DNA of 64,000 nucleotides from Auriscalpium vulgare (lineage: Eukaryota > Basidiomycota > Agaricomycetes > Russulales > Auriscalpiaceae), in assembly GCA_019915015.1 (NCBI GenBank), contig JAHBBC010000013.1:1364001-1428000 (forward strand), in the 5' to 3' direction. Positions 63,149-64,000 of this stretch are shown here, piece after piece; position 1 is the first letter of the stretch, and each line of letters begins with the position of its first letter. Both the position numbers and the translations under genes were made by a program. The notes beneath the pieces were generated by a model that was not told the origin of the DNA, ran no database searches, and was given only the letters and a program-made list of their open reading frames with translations.

Positions 63149-64000
63149 ATGCACGTTCCTGGGAGCCCCGTTGACGAGAGGTGACTGCATTTCTTTGGCC
63201 GACAGACAGGTTTGCTGACAGGCAGCGCAGGTGGCATTGGCTCGACGGACTCGAAGACTCGGAACACGACACCATCTGGTTGAAACTCGCGCACTACAGG
63301 ATCAGCAAGATCCAACCAGTCCATTTCCCATCCTCCGACATCACACACACGACCGTTGAAAGCGCGGAGGCCGCAGAACGAGTTCTCAGCGATATACAGG
63401 CTGCCCACCGTGCCCGGCTCCAGGCAGAGGAAGACGCACTCGAGGCTGCAAAAGAGGCGCTTCGCAAAGCGTACGCTGTCGACGATGAGGCCATCAGCGG
63501 CGCCCGACGCGTGCTGCGTCAGAAGCGCAACTTCCTCCTCCCCGTTGCACATCTTCCACCCGAGATCCTCCGGAACATCTTTGCTGTCTGCTCGGACAGA
63601 GACTGTCCGCGGTCGTTCGCATGCAGCGGATTTTACCCCGGATGGCTCAGAGTGACGCGCATCTGCCGGCGTTGGCGGGATGTCGCGCTCGAACACGCGG
63701 GGCTCTGGGCTCGCATCTCATATCATTTGGGCCCCATCTGGACAGAGACGTTTGCTGAGCGCGCTCAGACGATGCCCCTCGTTGTCAACTTCAATCACCC
63801 ATACCCCCCCAACTGGTACCTCCAATTTCTGGCCAAGATCATCTCGCGCACAGCATCTTTGAGTGTCAACCTCGACTTTCGGCAAGAGGATCTTGATGCG
63901 TTCAGCATAGGCGCACCGCTCCTACACACACTCGTGATAACGGTATCCGCTGGGCACTTGCTGCCCGACGATTTCCTGGGACGCCACGCGCCGGCTTTGC
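63149..64000 (+). CDS. F-box family 2 gene, copy 4, cut by window end
   Basis: Exon 1 is 63149-63180 (MHVPGSPVDER), the intron 63181-63230 (50 nt), and exon 2 runs from 63231 past the window edge. It has the coiled coil (AAERVLSDIQAAHRARLQAEEDALEAAKEAL), the F-box-like domain (LPPEILRNIFAVC ... RICRRWRDVALEHAGLW) and the start of the leucine-rich region ending LGRHAPAL. No lesion in the visible part. Confidence 0.75.

Overview
The window looks like nuclear DNA of a filamentous basidiomycete, most likely an agaricomycete. It is GC-rich, its coding regions carry short (about 50-65 nt) GT-AG introns, and it holds families typical of mushrooms: a DUF6532-like protein, a Plavaka-type transposase, a TET/JBP-like dioxygenase, Ty3/gypsy retrotransposons and an expanded F-box family. 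No bacterial, CRISPR or rRNA feature is seen. All assignments come from reading the sequence and recalling family motifs; no database search was run.

Layout. (1) 223-3006 (-): a spliced DUF6532-like gene. (2) 3343-33437 (+): a Plavaka transposase gene, split in two by a 26.8-kb Ty3/gypsy element at 3821-30655. The element has 657-bp LTRs that I see differing at one base, and a 4-bp CCGC target duplication. Its gag and pol lie on the minus strand at the right end and are joined by a GGGTTTT -1 slippery site. (3) Between pol and the 3' LTR, the element carries three spliced genes in antisense: two tandem paralogs (4605-5853 and 6193-7374) and a Cys-rich gene (from 10994). This module has itself been hit twice. 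A 3.34-kb Helitron/Helentron-like element sits at 7418-10758. A second, very young Ty3/gypsy chromovirus sits at 11959-21891 (224-bp LTRs with no difference seen, GTGGG duplication) and splits the Cys-rich gene.

(4) 33444-35128 (-): a TET/JBP-like 2-oxoglutarate/Fe(II) dioxygenase gene, convergent with the Plavaka gene and only 6 bp from it. (5) 35666-36336 (+) and 36712-37992 (-): two spliced genes of unknown function. (6) From 38165 to the end: a plus-strand array of two F-box families, with four copies each. Family 1 contains one truncated copy, one frameshifted copy, one doubly disabled copy and one intact copy. Family 2 contains three complete copies and one cut by the window edge. An inverted, near-identical second copy of the 3.34-kb element (39738-43078) lies in the promoter of one F-box gene. 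A 591-bp relative (62093-62683) overlaps the 3' end of another and supplies its last codons.

The main story is layered insertion: Plavaka unit, then a giant retrotransposon with antisense cargo, then a Helentron-like element and a chromovirus inside it, next to a birth-and-death F-box cluster. The most unusual signals are the antisense gene module with a duplicated polypurine-tract block, the recurring paired TCGCGA motif with 10-bp spacing confined to the outer retroelement, and the Helentron-like family with a conserved terminal hairpin.
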